Source of the DNA: Arthonia radiata
Taxonomy: Eukaryota > Ascomycota > Arthoniomycetes > Arthoniales > Arthoniaceae
Assembly: GCA_002989075.1 (NCBI GenBank)
Contig: PSQN01000017.1
Coordinates: forward strand, 1,364,001 to 1,428,000
DNA length: 64,000 bases
Direction of reading: 5' to 3'
The notes under the pieces are model-generated. The model saw only the letters and a list, made by a program, of their open reading frames with translations. It was not told the DNA's origin and did no database searches. The position numbers were made by a program, and so were the translations under genes. Positions 21,183 through 32,200 of the stretch are shown piece by piece; the stretch's first letter is position 1; each line of letters starts with the position of its first letter.

Positions 21183-23210
21183 ATGATCGGGGGGAGACTG
21201 CGGCGCCCAGTCATTGCACCGCAGACGCGCTGGCGCAGACCAAATCCTGCGAGAACCTTCGCAATGGCTTCCACGGCCAACGTATGCACGCCTCAAGCCT
21301 CTCACTCTGCGCCAAATCCAGTAGCCAAGTCCAAACCAACCAAACGACGCATCTTCGACCCTTCTGCAGAGCGTCCACCTCGCCAATCTCACAAGAGGCC
21401 AAAGACCAAGCCGAGCCGGTTGCAGGGTACTCATGAGGAAGTGCTTGCACATGATATCAATGGTCTACTATCAGACTTAAGTATTTCCGAAACGTCGTCT
21501 TCCCCCGCCACAGAAACAGAATCAAAGCCCAAACTGCCGTCTCTCGACAACGAGATCTCGATCAAGATCAGTAGTCTCAGCTCAACAGGCTCTGGTATCG
21601 GCATCTATCAAGACCGGCCGTATATTGTTCCCTTTGCCTATCCCGGCGACACAGTCGTCGCTCGCGTAACGAGACATACGGTGGCGACCGCTGAGGTGCC
21701 CGCACACTCCACTGCTTTCCCCGTTCTCGTAGGTGAGAAGAGCGAAGACCGTGATGATAACCTAGTACTGTGCAAGTACTTCGGCGCCTGTTCAGGCTGT
21801 CAGTTCCAACCACTCCCGTATGAAAAGCAGCTAGCTCACAAGCGCACGATCATTGAGCGCGCGTACAAAAACTTCTCGGATCTGGCTCCGGAGCTGGTGC
21901 CGCAGGTGGCGGATACGATTGCCAGTCCTCGGGAGTATGGCTATCGGACGAAGCTGACGCCGCACTTCGACGGACCACCCAGGGCCAGGCAGGCGAGGAG
22001 GAAGGGCGAGGCACCGGAGTGGGATAAGGTCCCTGATATTGGCTTTAACCGCGCAGATGGCAGTAGACGGGTGTTAGACGTGGAAGAGTGTCCCATCGGC
22101 ACCGGCGCAGTACAGAACGGTCTTACCAGAGAGCGTAAACGCGTCCATGAGAATCTCAACTCATACAAGCGAGGCGCGACGGTTCTACTGCGTGAGAACA
22201 CCACCCGCATGCCGCGACGCATATTCTACGGAGACTCCAATGACGATACACCTTTCGTCGGCGCGGTAGCAAAAGACGACCCCCTAACCGTCTATGAAGA
22301 CACACCAGACCATGTGCTCAAGCACGCATGCGTATCCGACCACCGCGCTTTTACGACTGAGTACGTCGGCGACATCCTCTTCAAGAACAACGCGAATGCG
22401 TTCTTCCAGAATAACAATTCCATCCTCCCGCGGTTCACGGAGTATATACGGCAGCATGTGCTTCTTCCATTGCAGAAACCTTCTGAAAACAACATCGCCG
22501 ATAGCAACTCAGTCGAAGAAGATACATTGGAAGATACGAGCAAAATCACAAACCTCATAGACGCCTACTGCGGCTCCGGCCTCTTCTCCCTCACGCTCTC
22601 CTCCCTCTTCACGCACACGCTCGGGATTGACATCTCTGCCGAGTCCATCGCAGCCGCGAAGGAGAATCTCCGGCTCAATGGTCTCGACGCTTCAAGCCCC
22701 TCCGATACACCCACGTCTGAAAAAGGCGACCGTGCGCCTCTAGCAAACTTCTCAGACAAACCCAGTCCAGGACAGCTGAACTCCGGTCCAGACAACCCCA
22801 GCTCCGCTCAACCCCGCCGCAAGATCGACTTCGTAACGGGCGACGCAAGCTCACTCTTCGCATCCGCGGACAAGAGCATCTTCAAAGGCGAGAACACGGC
22901 CGTGATCATCGATCCCCCGCGGAAGGGGTGCGACGAAGGCTTCTTGCAGCAATTGTTGCAGTTCGCGCCGGAGCGGGTGGTGTATGTGAGTTGCAATGTT
23001 CATACGCAGGCGCGGGACGTGGGGTGGTTGTTGAGGGGTGGGCGGGATGTCGAGAAGAGCGCTGGTGGTGGTGTGGAGAAGGGGGGTGAGGGAAGGGACG
23101 GGCAGGGGAGGGGAGAAGGGATGTACGTCTTAGAGAGTCTACAAGGCTTTGACTTCTTCCCGCAGACGGCGCATGTGGAGTCTGTGGCTATTTTGCAGAG
23201 TCGGCATTGA
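21183..23210 (+). CDS. TRM2: tRNA (uracil-5-)-methyltransferase TRM2 (m5U54)
   Basis: Makes ribothymidine at position 54 of tRNA using SAM; member of the TrmA/RumA (RlmD) family. Single exon, 675 residues from the ATG at 21183 or 648 from the ATG at 21264. A TRAM-like domain is visible around residues 119-190 (SSTGSGIGIYQDRPYIVPF). Next comes a CKYFGACSGCQFQ cluster motif, then the SAM site LIDAYCGSGLFSLTLS, DPPRKGCD and the catalytic cysteine in VVYVSCNVHTQARD. Residues 1-27 are Arg-rich with no acidic residue (GRLRRPVIAPQTRWRRP), like a mitochondrial presequence, while the second start is followed by basic KR stretches. A low-complexity Gly-rich insertion lies before the C-terminus. Confidence 0.94.
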   Translation: MIGGRLRRPVIAPQTRWRRPNPARTFAMASTANVCTPQASHSAPNPVAKSKPTKRRIFDPSAERPPRQSHKRPKTKPSRLQGTHEEVLAHDINGLLSDLSISETSSSPATETESKPKLPSLDNEISIKISSLSSTGSGIGIYQDRPYIVPFAYPGDTVVARVTRHTVATAEVPAHSTAFPVLVGEKSEDRDDNLVLCKYFGACSGCQFQPLPYEKQLAHKRTIIERAYKNFSDLAPELVPQVADTIASPREYGYRTKLTPHFDGPPRARQARRKGEAPEWDKVPDIGFNRADGSRRVLDVEECPIGTGAVQNGLTRERKRVHENLNSYKRGATVLLRENTTRMPRRIFYGDSNDDTPFVGAVAKDDPLTVYEDTPDHVLKHACVSDHRAFTTEYVGDILFKNNANAFFQNNNSILPRFTEYIRQHVLLPLQKPSENNIADSNSVEEDTLEDTSKITNLIDAYCGSGLFSLTLSSLFTHTLGIDISAESIAAAKENLRLNGLDASSPSDTPTSEKGDRAPLANFSDKPSPGQLNSGPDNPSSAQPRRKIDFVTGDASSLFASADKSIFKGENTAVIIDPPRKGCDEGFLQQLLQFAPERVVYVSCNVHTQARDVGWLLRGGRDVEKSAGGGVEKGGEGRDGQGRGEGMYVLESLQGFDFFPQTAHVESVAILQSRH

Positions 23211-23333
23211 ATTCCGTAGCATGTATTCACCATAGAATATACCACCATACAGAGCGCCCAGAACACCCCGTCCATCCACCACTACACTCCCTCCACGCCA
23301 ACCCACTACACTCGTTCATCGCTACAGCCACCA

Positions 23334-24566
23334 TCAAACCTTGGTGGTCGTGCTAGCACAACCCACACAACTACTGCCACTCCCACCCGCAACTCTACTA
23401 ACATAACTTCCCCCACTCCCCTGACATCTCCGCGCCGCCGCTTCCGGCAAATTCTTCACCGCCGTCTTCCTCACCACATCCACCGGCCTGACCGTGCCCT
23501 TACAATCCTTGATATCCGTGTGCGTCACATATCTCACAGCCGTGATCGTCTCTTTGTCCGGGTCTGAGCTCGTGCTTTTCGATGAGCTCGAGGTGGAAGC
23601 GGGTGGACACATTTGGGAGGGACAAGGTGGTGTGAACGTCGTGGTGCGCAGGATGTGGTTTATGAGAGTAAGGGTCGTGGGGATGGCCTTTTTGGTTGTT
23701 GATAGGATTGGGGGTTGAGTGGGGGAGGAGGTGGCAGGCCGGATGGTGGATGCAGTGGCTGCGTCGCGTTTGTATCGTAGGGGTTGGAGAGGTCGTGCGT
23801 ATGCGGTAGGCGAACCGTGATACCCACGTCCTGGCGTTGAAGGTGTCATGTTGGGTATGACGGCGTGCGCAACGTCGCCGCCTGCGCTGAGCTCGATGTT
23901 GGAGGAGTGTGCGCCGTCATGCCCTGGGCCCGCGACGCCGAAGCCTGTTTGCTCGTCATCTGGCGCCTGCCGCTTGCCGGGGCTTTGATCTTGTGAATCG
24001 TCGGGTGGTATGTCCCTGATTGGAGCAGGCCCGGGCGGGATCTTCGGACGACCTGGACCGGGGCGCCCGAAACCGGTGGAGTCTGTGGGTGCGGGGTGGT
24101 GGACTGTTTTTGTTGAGACGAGGGTTGCGGTAAGGGTGGTGGCGGGGTCGAAGCGTGGTGCGCGTGGTGCATGGATTCTGGTGCTGTTGTGTCTTGATGA
24201 TTTAGGTGGGAGCATGCATGATTCGGTCGTGTAGAAGTAGCTTGTGGAGAGGCGTGGAGAGGTGTTGCAAGATGTGGTGTATGATGTGATCGTCCAGGTT
24301 GAAGTTATCGTGCCGGGGTCGACGTTGCAATCTGACGTTGGACTGGCATTGAGACAAACGGTTGGACAGCTGCGGCTTGCTGTTATTGTGTAGAAGGATG
24401 TGATGTTACTGGTCGTTTGGTTTAGACTTCGCATCGTGGAGGTGGATGCGGTTATCGGAGTCGGCGTCATGGGAGCAGGAGGGGTCCACTGAACACTGCT
24501 GTTTGACGCTTGCGCCAGTGTCAGAGACGACATCAAGAGCGCTGTAGCTAACGTTGCCGTGTGCAT
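23334..24566 (-). CDS. Secreted Ser/Thr/Pro-rich protein, unknown function
   Basis: 410 residues in one exon. A signal peptide is clear (MHTATLATALLMSSLTLAQAS). The mature part is rich in Ser, Thr and Pro, as in heavily O-glycosylated wall or extracellular proteins, with N-glycosylation sequons such as NSS and NQT near the start and Cys pairs near residues 65-115 and at the very end (SSCVGC). Two dibasic KR sites, SPGKR/QAPDD and LRYKR/DAAT, could be cut by a kexin-type protease, and the segment between GFGRPGPG and GFGVAGPG is Gly/Pro-rich. No enzyme domain or GPI signal is seen. The gene is convergent with TRM2. Confidence 0.75.
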   Translation of the reverse strand: MHTATLATALLMSSLTLAQASNSSVQWTPPAPMTPTPITASTSTMRSLNQTTSNITSFYTITASRSCPTVCLNASPTSDCNVDPGTITSTWTITSYTTSCNTSPRLSTSYFYTTESCMLPPKSSRHNSTRIHAPRAPRFDPATTLTATLVSTKTVHHPAPTDSTGFGRPGPGRPKIPPGPAPIRDIPPDDSQDQSPGKRQAPDDEQTGFGVAGPGHDGAHSSNIELSAGGDVAHAVIPNMTPSTPGRGYHGSPTAYARPLQPLRYKRDAATASTIRPATSSPTQPPILSTTKKAIPTTLTLINHILRTTTFTPPCPSQMCPPASTSSSSKSTSSDPDKETITAVRYVTHTDIKDCKGTVRPVDVVRKTAVKNLPEAAARRCQGSGGSYVSRVAGGSGSSCVGCASTTTKV

Positions 24567-25005
24567 ATTGTATCAGTAGTAAGGGAAAGACTTCAGACGA
24601 TGCCTGCGACGGCGACGCGACGGTTATACTCGAGGGGACGTTGACTTGAATGGACTTTACAAGGCACGAGCGTTGCGATGATCAGAGAATGCACACAAGC
24701 CATTTGGCGCGGGCTTGGCTAGCACGTAAGAGTTACGTCGCTCTTCCTCCAGCATGCGGTGGCATCTAACTTGGGATGAGCTGTCGTGCAATCATCACTA
24801 CTCAGACGGGTGTGCAAGAGCTTGGCTTCTGCCTTCAGCATCGCATCACGTCGCTCGATGGCTCATATCATGTTTTGTTTCGAAACTGCGAAACGAATGA
24901 AGAAAGAAGGAGAATGAGATGTGGTTGCGTCCAGGAAGTCTGCGTCAAACCTGTAATAGAGGTACTGCGGGGAGGGTCTTGACGACAAAAGCAAATCTAT
25001 AGCTT
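24567..25005. other. Intergenic, promoter of the secreted protein
   Basis: About 440 bases between the ATG of the secreted-protein gene and the 3' end of the DDHD gene. One small plus-strand frame (24776-24982) has no support. Nothing else is seen. Confidence 0.4.
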
Positions 25006-27801
25006 CTATTTCATCGCCGCTGGTGGTACACTCCTCTTCTTGGCAGCCTTCAATGCGTCAAGGGCACCATCACGACCTGGCTCGCGACCTATCTCAATGA
25101 CTAGAAACCTGATAAAGTCGACGGATGCCCAGTAGCTGCTGTGCGCTCCCAACATGGTGAGGTACTGAATCTCAAGCGGGCCGCCTCCGTAGCGCAGAAA
25201 ATAATCGATCTGACCGTTGTCGTTGAGCAAGTAAGCACGCTTCTCAGCAATCTCTTCTCTACTAAAGTTGTGCGTCTCCAGCTCCACGTTCGACGGGAAC
25301 CGCTGCGTCAGCTCTGGACGTTCCCCTCGTGCACCGGCACCTGACTTGTTATACCCGGTTCGGTTGGAGGCTCGGAAGGAAAACCAAGATCCAGCTGCGC
25401 TGGGGATGATGGCTTGCTTGAGAGATGCAGCATACACGCTGTCGACAGCTGCATTGAGGCGGTAGCTTACAGGGTCATAGGGATTGAGGACGTTGTAGAT
25501 GTTGTCGACAGCAACGCATCCGTACGAACCTGACTCATCACCTACGCTGTGGTCTGTATCTGTTGCGTTTTGCATCAATTTTTCTTGCGCTGCGCGAGGT
25601 CTCAAACCTGCTTTTCGAAGCAGCAAGAAGAAGCCAGCAGGACTACCGCAAAGGAACAGGTTGCTTGTGTTAAAGAGAAAGTGCTCTTGCTGCTCTTCGC
25701 GCTCTTCAGGTGGAGGGAGATCGAAGCTTGTGGGCTGTCTACTCAGAATGTCGATGGCCATCACACTGCCGAGAGAATGCGCCAGTAGGTGAACGCGCCC
25801 GAACTTGTTGAAACCTGGATTGTTCCTGCACCACAAAGAGTATATTCTGTTAGCTTCATCGATCACTGCTTGTATCATACGTGGCTGGTGATGTGACAGA
25901 TAATACGGTATGTCAAGCATTACGTCGCTGACGATGTTTCGAACATGGGGAAGTGACTCTGGTGTGATGTCTTGAAGAGTGTACTCATTCCGCGTCGAGT
26001 CGTTGTCATCATCACGATACCCACCCTCCTCGAAAGACAAAGTTGATCTCCAGTTGACAGGGAGAACCATGATATTGCCCATCTGCGTTCGTAGATGCGG
26101 CTTCACCCCGCTGCTACCAAGCTGGACATTGAACTCTCGTCGGAAGTCGTTCATTGCGTACGTGAAGTTGTAGCTCTCAACCCTCTCTGAGAGCTTCTGG
26201 CCGATGCCGTGAATCACGAGGACGAGATCGGTGACTTGCGGATTTTGCAAATCACCTGTTGACTCTTCCATCTGTGCCGTAGGCGAGGGGGGGATGCCCG
26301 GGGAAACACCTGCGTAAGCTTTGCGAGTCGTTGAGCCTACTTTCAGCGGATGTAAACGCTCCCACTGCGCAGCATCGAAACCTCGAACGACAGGCACGCC
26401 GATATTGCGGCCCTTTCTGATGTATTCAGCGTATGGCTTGCGGCCATAATACGCAGAAGGCTGGGTGCTAGGACTGAGTAGGTACGCTTCACGACCATTA
26501 GCGTATATGACGGCAGCTTGCTTATACACCTTAGGGCGTCCATCCCTGCCATATTGAGTGTTGCCTGCAGCCTTGTTGTCATGACCAGATCCTGCCGAAG
26601 CATCAACATCTGCGGCGGCCGCAGTCATTGTTCGGACCCGCTGTGCTTCTGGTGTATCTTCAGACTCCTTTGCACTGGCACTCAAAGCGGTGCCAGGCCG
26701 ACTTCCAGGCGCCTTCTCAGGCGCCTTCGGCCATAGTGGATGGGCGATCTTCTCTTCTCCGGCGGGTCCAGCATTGGCAGCGCTGTTCAGCTCATCGGTC
26801 CAAGTTCTCGTCCACGGTCTGAGCTTCACGTAGCCGGCTTCCAGTAGATTGGCAACGTCAGTCTCTACCGGCAGCAGCGTATCTTTGTAGAACCAGGTGC
26901 CGCGGATAACGTTCGCAATGTCGTTCACCGGGGACCAATATATGGGTTGTAGTCTGCAATCTGTGTCAGCTCATAGGAGAAAAGATGTGGCCCCATACTG
27001 ATCCACTTACTGGAGATCTGGTATAATGGCCTCGTGTAAACGTGAGACACCAACAGGTATCCTGGCTGTTGGAGCCGCAAGGCGTTCGCCGGCGGCGCGC
27101 AGGTCCTCTAGAGCGTTGCTGTCCTTTCTCGTGCTCGATGCTCGGCGACTGTCTGGTGTTGTGGGACTGTCACTTTCTTTGCCACTTTGAAGCACCGTGC
27201 TGGTCTTGGTTCGCCTGGGCGCTCTTACAAAGGGTGTCCCTGTCGTTCCTTGGTTCGACTCGCCAATATCGAAACTGATCTCAATGTTTGTAGAAGCTTT
27301 GGGACTGCTGGAGTATGTCCGATCATCCGCATACGCAACATGTCGTCCTTCAATGGCTGAGAGTGTCCCTCGCCTGCTTGAAACCTGAGGCGTCTCCGTC
27401 CCACTTTCGCGTTTAATATCCTCCAATACTCTGCTCGATCGTTTACTGCCTGACCGGTCTCTTGAGAAGCTCCCAGACCCTCGAGGCCGGAGGGATGGTG
27501 AGGACTGAGGTGTTATATCTCGTAAGTGTTGTTTGGCCCGTCTGTCAAGCTCGTCATTGTATGACTTGATGTTCTTGCGAAGCTGATCCCAAGCTTTGTC
27601 TACGGCATCGTTGTCTTGCTGTGATAATGGTCTAGGCGGCGTTCGACTTGCAGCAGTGGCGGTCGCAGGAGCAGGCACCGGTGATAGAGGATCATCTAGG
27701 GCAAGCTGTGAAGCGTAAAAGTATCGTACAGGTATCGGAGGGGGCTTTTCGGTCGCAAGGTACGAGCGAGCGAGACCTGCATCTGCGGCGGTGGAAGACA
27801 T
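25006..27801 (-). CDS. DDHD-domain phospholipase (PA-PLA1-like)
   Basis: Intracellular phospholipase A1-type lipase related to the DDHD1/DDHD2/SEC23IP family, which acts on phosphatidic acid and other lipids at Golgi and mitochondrial membranes. Exons 27801..27011 and 26953..25006 give 912 residues. The splice creates LQPIYWSPVNDIANVIRGTWFYKD, a family hallmark; without it the second frame has only a GTG start. The lipase serine lies in VHLLAHSLGSVMAIDIL. The DDHD domain with its metal-binding Asp/His pattern spans the C-terminal part, from FLCGSPAGFFLLLRK through QIDYFLRYGGGP to LGAHSSYWASVDFIRFL. The first 300 residues are Ser-rich and probably disordered. Confidence 0.93.
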
Positions 27802-28540
27802 GGCTCAAGCGGAGGATCAAATAGCCTATGGAGCTTGCGGACGTGGCTCACATTGCATAGGTCAGGGAGATGTTGCTCGAAGAGAGTGCAGCGCATGGGC
27901 AGCGAGCATTGTTGTTGGACACATCAGGTCGTAGATCTACTATGGAGGAGGCTAGGCAAGGAAGCAGAGGGAAAAGGAACCCTCGCTGGAGAAGGTGGGT
28001 GCCGTATCACGGACGAGATGGAGGAGTCCGCAGAAGCATCCTATTACGTTCACATGCTCGCGTTTGCAGGCTAAAATATAGGGCCAAATACACCCTAATG
28101 AGCTCACGTGAGTGGTGTCGTTTAGGGAAGAGGAGGATATGCAATAACAGGTGCAGGACTCTGACCTTGACCCTCGCGGTGCGGGTATACGAGGAAACCT
28201 TGCGGAAATGGACAAATAGTAGGTGGGAAGCCTTGGGAAAGGCGCTCGTGCTTTGTTCGAGACAGCTTGCAATCAGGCCATGAAGGAGAAAATCAACACG
28301 GTATTTCAACATCTTCATAGAGCTTTTCGTGTAGTGCTGCGTAGCTTGCATATTGTGCAGCTGTGGCCTGCCTCATTGCTCGTGACCCTCATCTGTCGCA
28401 TATGCGTGTGTCATATCATACATCTCGTAATATCGTCATCTCGTCATACTGAAACGTCTCCATCCCTCGCTTTACTCTCACGCTTCAGCACCTCCGGGCA
28501 TTCATCTTCACCTCGACTTCGTCACAGCGCCGGCAGGGCC
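27802..28540. other. Intergenic: promoter of the DDHD gene, one TCACGTGA site
   Basis: About 740 bases with only small unsupported frames. A perfect palindromic TCACGTGA lies at 28104-28111, about 300 bases upstream of the DDHD gene ATG. Confidence 0.4.
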
Positions 28541-29083
28541 TCACGCTCTTCCAATCTCAAATATTGCGTTCGTTATGCTGACCTCTTCACCCGCCTTCTC
28601 ATCATAATCGTACCACTCCCACCTGCCATCTTTCCCTCCCTCCAGCTGCACATCTTCAAACACAGTCCCGCTTTCCAAGCCTTTCGCAGTCCACGTGCCC
28701 TCCGGCGTGAACCCAACAACCTCGATGCCACGGCAGTCCATCACTAGCATCAGTTGCTTCTTGTCTGCCATCTTTGTGTTCTTGTTCTTGGGCACTTGTT
28801 CGTCTTCAGGGTGTCTGTACGGTGTCGGAGCTGAGGGTATCGTGAGGGTATGCGTGCGGGTGCAGTTGCGACATTTGAAGACGAGGTTTGGAGGTGTTGC
28901 GCCGGGCTTCGAGCCAGGAGCTTGCGCTTCGGAGAAACGCGTTACGGTGACTGGGTTCGGGTGAATCTCACGACAGGACGTACATTGTAGGGTGAGGGTG
29001 TAGTGAAACGGGGAGGACTCGGCGTCGAGGGGAATGAGGGACGTGAGGGCGGCAAGGTCGGCGGTGAGGGTGATAGCTAGCAT
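28541..29083 (-). CDS. DUF866/CZIB-type CXXC zinc-binding protein
   Basis: Small soluble protein of the UPF0587/DUF866 (CZIB) family, widely conserved in eukaryotes; it binds zinc through two CxxC pairs and its role is unsettled. Here the pairs are CTSC and CRNC, 40 or so residues apart, in a beta-rich fold that starts MLAITLTADLAALTSLIPL and ends EVSITNAIFEIGRA. The frame runs on upstream to 29254, but the family's start matches the ATG at 29083, giving 180 residues. No intron. The 3' end of the HET-domain gene lies 174 bases upstream on the same strand. Confidence 0.92.
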   Translation of the reverse strand: MLAITLTADLAALTSLIPLDAESSPFHYTLTLQCTSCREIHPNPVTVTRFSEAQAPGSKPGATPPNLVFKCRNCTRTHTLTIPSAPTPYRHPEDEQVPKNKNTKMADKKQLMLVMDCRGIEVVGFTPEGTWTAKGLESGTVFEDVQLEGGKDGRWEWYDYDEKAGEEVSITNAIFEIGRA

Positions 29084-29257
29084 CACTGAAGCTGAGATTA
29101 GACAATGCCTGATAGAAAGCGAGGCAGGCCCGTCTTGCGGCCCTTCAATAGCATGTTCGTGTCTAAATTGTAAAGAATCGTGTAGGGAGCAAAAAGCGGG
29201 GCGTTCCCGCGCATACGACTTGCTATGCCTTCCAACCTTTTGGACTTCATGCAAACT

Positions 29258-32200
29258 CTAGTCGATACACCATTGCTGCGCAAATGCAGTACTGCCCCAT
29301 CTCGTCAGATAAACTGTATACCCGAGCCCGAGATCTTGTCTGAATGGGATACTCTCCAGACCTGAGTTGCGCTGGAGCGCCTTGCGCAGCTCTTGAACCT
29401 CGATTCGGCTTCCTACCTTTTCGTCAAGTGGCTCGACGTGAACATGCTCTTCAATATGTGCCATGATGGTGAAGTCATTATCAACCTCTTTGATGGATAA
29501 CAGAACGCCATGCATAGCATGCAGCTTGTGCCCGCCGCATTTCACTTGGTCCTCCCGTGATATGGGTGGGATATCTGGAGCGACAACACGGAAACCTGAG
29601 CCGACACCGCGCTCATGCAGTACGATAGCAAGCAACGGGCTCGCAAAGCATGTGTTGGCTACCGCTAATGACGTTTGACGTTCAGACGGAAACGAAGGAT
29701 CAACTGAGCTTCTGCGTCTCTGTTCGAGCCGTTCCTGACCCCAGAAGGCGTCTCTGTGGGATGAGAGAGTGACTTTGAAAAAGGTACTCCATCCTGCGTT
29801 AAACAAGATGAACGCCTGATAGCCACGGATCAACTCGCCTCGCAAAAATGGCATACCCCACAGTGGCACTCGAAGCCCACTCGGCGTCCGGATGGCGTCG
29901 ATTGTTGGGTGCGGTCTGATCTTTGCGGAAACTTGACGTATGCCCGGCTGTTGCATGAGGGACGTTGGAGCCCATCGGAACCCGGGCGTGGTCAGTTTCG
30001 TCGTATGAATGAATAGAATCTCGAACGGCACAATTTCAACAGATTGCCAAAACGCCAACATCCTCGCAGCCAGCAGCGAGCTTGATTCCTCCTCTGGCGC
30101 ATTTGTATCGAGGATCAGGCGCGAATCGACGCCGACGAGGTTGCCTAAGCAGAGTGGCTCGTCGCTTGCCACCGAGGTCTGCCGAAATCGCACGTGGTTG
30201 AATACTTGCCGCAACCGATCACATCTAGATTCCGCCTCCAATCCCTTTCGATCTGCCAACTCACGAAACGACCACAGGCGATTGACCGCCGCAGCTAAAA
30301 TGGGGCAACGATGTCCATCTAGCAAATCCCGCCCACTGCGAAGCGTCCCATCAATCGTACAATATCTGTCTTTGAACTGGACCAGTAGCTTGCCTTTGTC
30401 GGCCAAGGCGGCCTCTTGTAATGTCCATAGCCTCATTTCTCCACGGCGAGCAGACCACGCGTACAAGTATCTCCACGATCTCAAGACCTTCAACTTCCTG
30501 GCTCAATAGCCATTGCTCGAGGACGAGGACATAAGCAGCATGGGAATAGGTCTCTCTCATGCGTGCGATTGCCATGGCTTGGAGCTCTTTCTGCTGTGGG
30601 TCATCACTGTCTGTAGGCACGCAGAGTGTGTCCAGCCAAAAGAATTCGACCATACCATTCCCGCTGGGTGCTTTAATCGCTCTCACGCATTGATTGATCT
30701 TGCATAACTGGCACTTATGAAGAGCGTTAGTTTTGTCGTTGCCAAGTCCGTCGGACCACACGTGCGAAACAGCAACGTATGCAGAGACGCTACGACTGCT
30801 GACAATTTCAATAGAAGACGAGCCAGCTTCGTCGACGATGGCACGCACGAGAGGTATACCTCCCTCGTTCAGAATAGCCGCTAGCTGTGTTGTGGCAACG
30901 ATAGCATCCTCACAACCCCCACAATCAGGTAAATGAACCTGAGTGTACTCGCCTTGATGCATGTTCTGATACTTGCAGCACCGCGCAGTGCACTCACCCC
31001 CGAAATGGCCAAGGTGGTACTCGGCATCGCAGTCCATATCGACATTGTATTCAGTTGGGCAATCGTGGAGTCGTTCTGGATGGGGTCGTTCCATGTAGCT
31101 GACGAAAAGGCAGCCCGAAACGTTCATAATCTTGGTAATTATGCGTACCTCATACAGACACCAGCCGTCTCTAAGCATCCGAGAAGCGATAAACCCCCTC
31201 CAGCCCGGCGTAGCGTGCGCCATGCCTGCAATCAGCAGCCTGAAGTTCTTCCAAATCACCGTTCTATGTTCGATGATTTCCCGAACAAGCTTCGTACAAA
31301 ATGTGATGTGTGCATCACGCGGATCGTCCACCGTGTTGTTGCAAAGCAGTTCTCGGAACGCCACGCTGGACTGTGCATCTATCATTTCGTGTGGCGTCAT
31401 CGTCACGGCAAATTTTGCTAATCTTTTTGCCGCAGCCATCTGCTGACCATCGTAAAAGAAGGTCTCGAACCGGGCAAAGTCCGCCATAGCACGAGTACAT
31501 TCTTCGGCGCTCCGCAGTACGGACCGATTTAGAAGCCTGTCTACCTGAAAGACCAACAATCCCTCAGAGTTCTTGTGCGCAAAGTCTGACACGTTGAGCT
31601 TCTGACCTGTGCATTGCTCGAGCAGGCCCCAAAACATCCATGTGTGTATCGCGTTTCTCAGATCATCCGATACTTCAATGGTGTCACGCCACTGAGAGAC
31701 TGTGCGAGGGCCATACCCTTGTCTCTCCAAATAGTGAGCCCAGTCTTGGTGGTCGTAGTTTCGCAAGCTCCAACATGGAATTTCGAGACGGGGGTGAAGT
31801 TCCTGGTAATTCCGGGGTAAGGGCAGCTCGTCCATCTTGTACCGTGCTCCAATGATCACTGCTCGTCTTCTGATGTGAAGCAGAAGATCGCAAGTGTCCT
31901 GGATACAAAGCAGAAAAGCTTTATGATTGTGGGAGCGGAGCACGGTAACGTAGTCCTTTCTCCAGGCCCGATTGAATCTGATGCGCGGCGCTTCCTGTGG
32001 GGTGAGCGCCTTCACGACCGGTATGTCTCCCGAACGTAGTATGCGAGCGAGGACTGCGCGATTTGCTCGGACATCGCCGCAGCCTGCGCAATCCTTGTGA
32101 CTACGACAATAACCATCTTGCGGCATCAGGTCAAAGGCGCAACATTCGGCATTGCAGTGCTGCGCGTCGGCCTTGTCGCCTTCTTTTGATTCAAGGTGCA

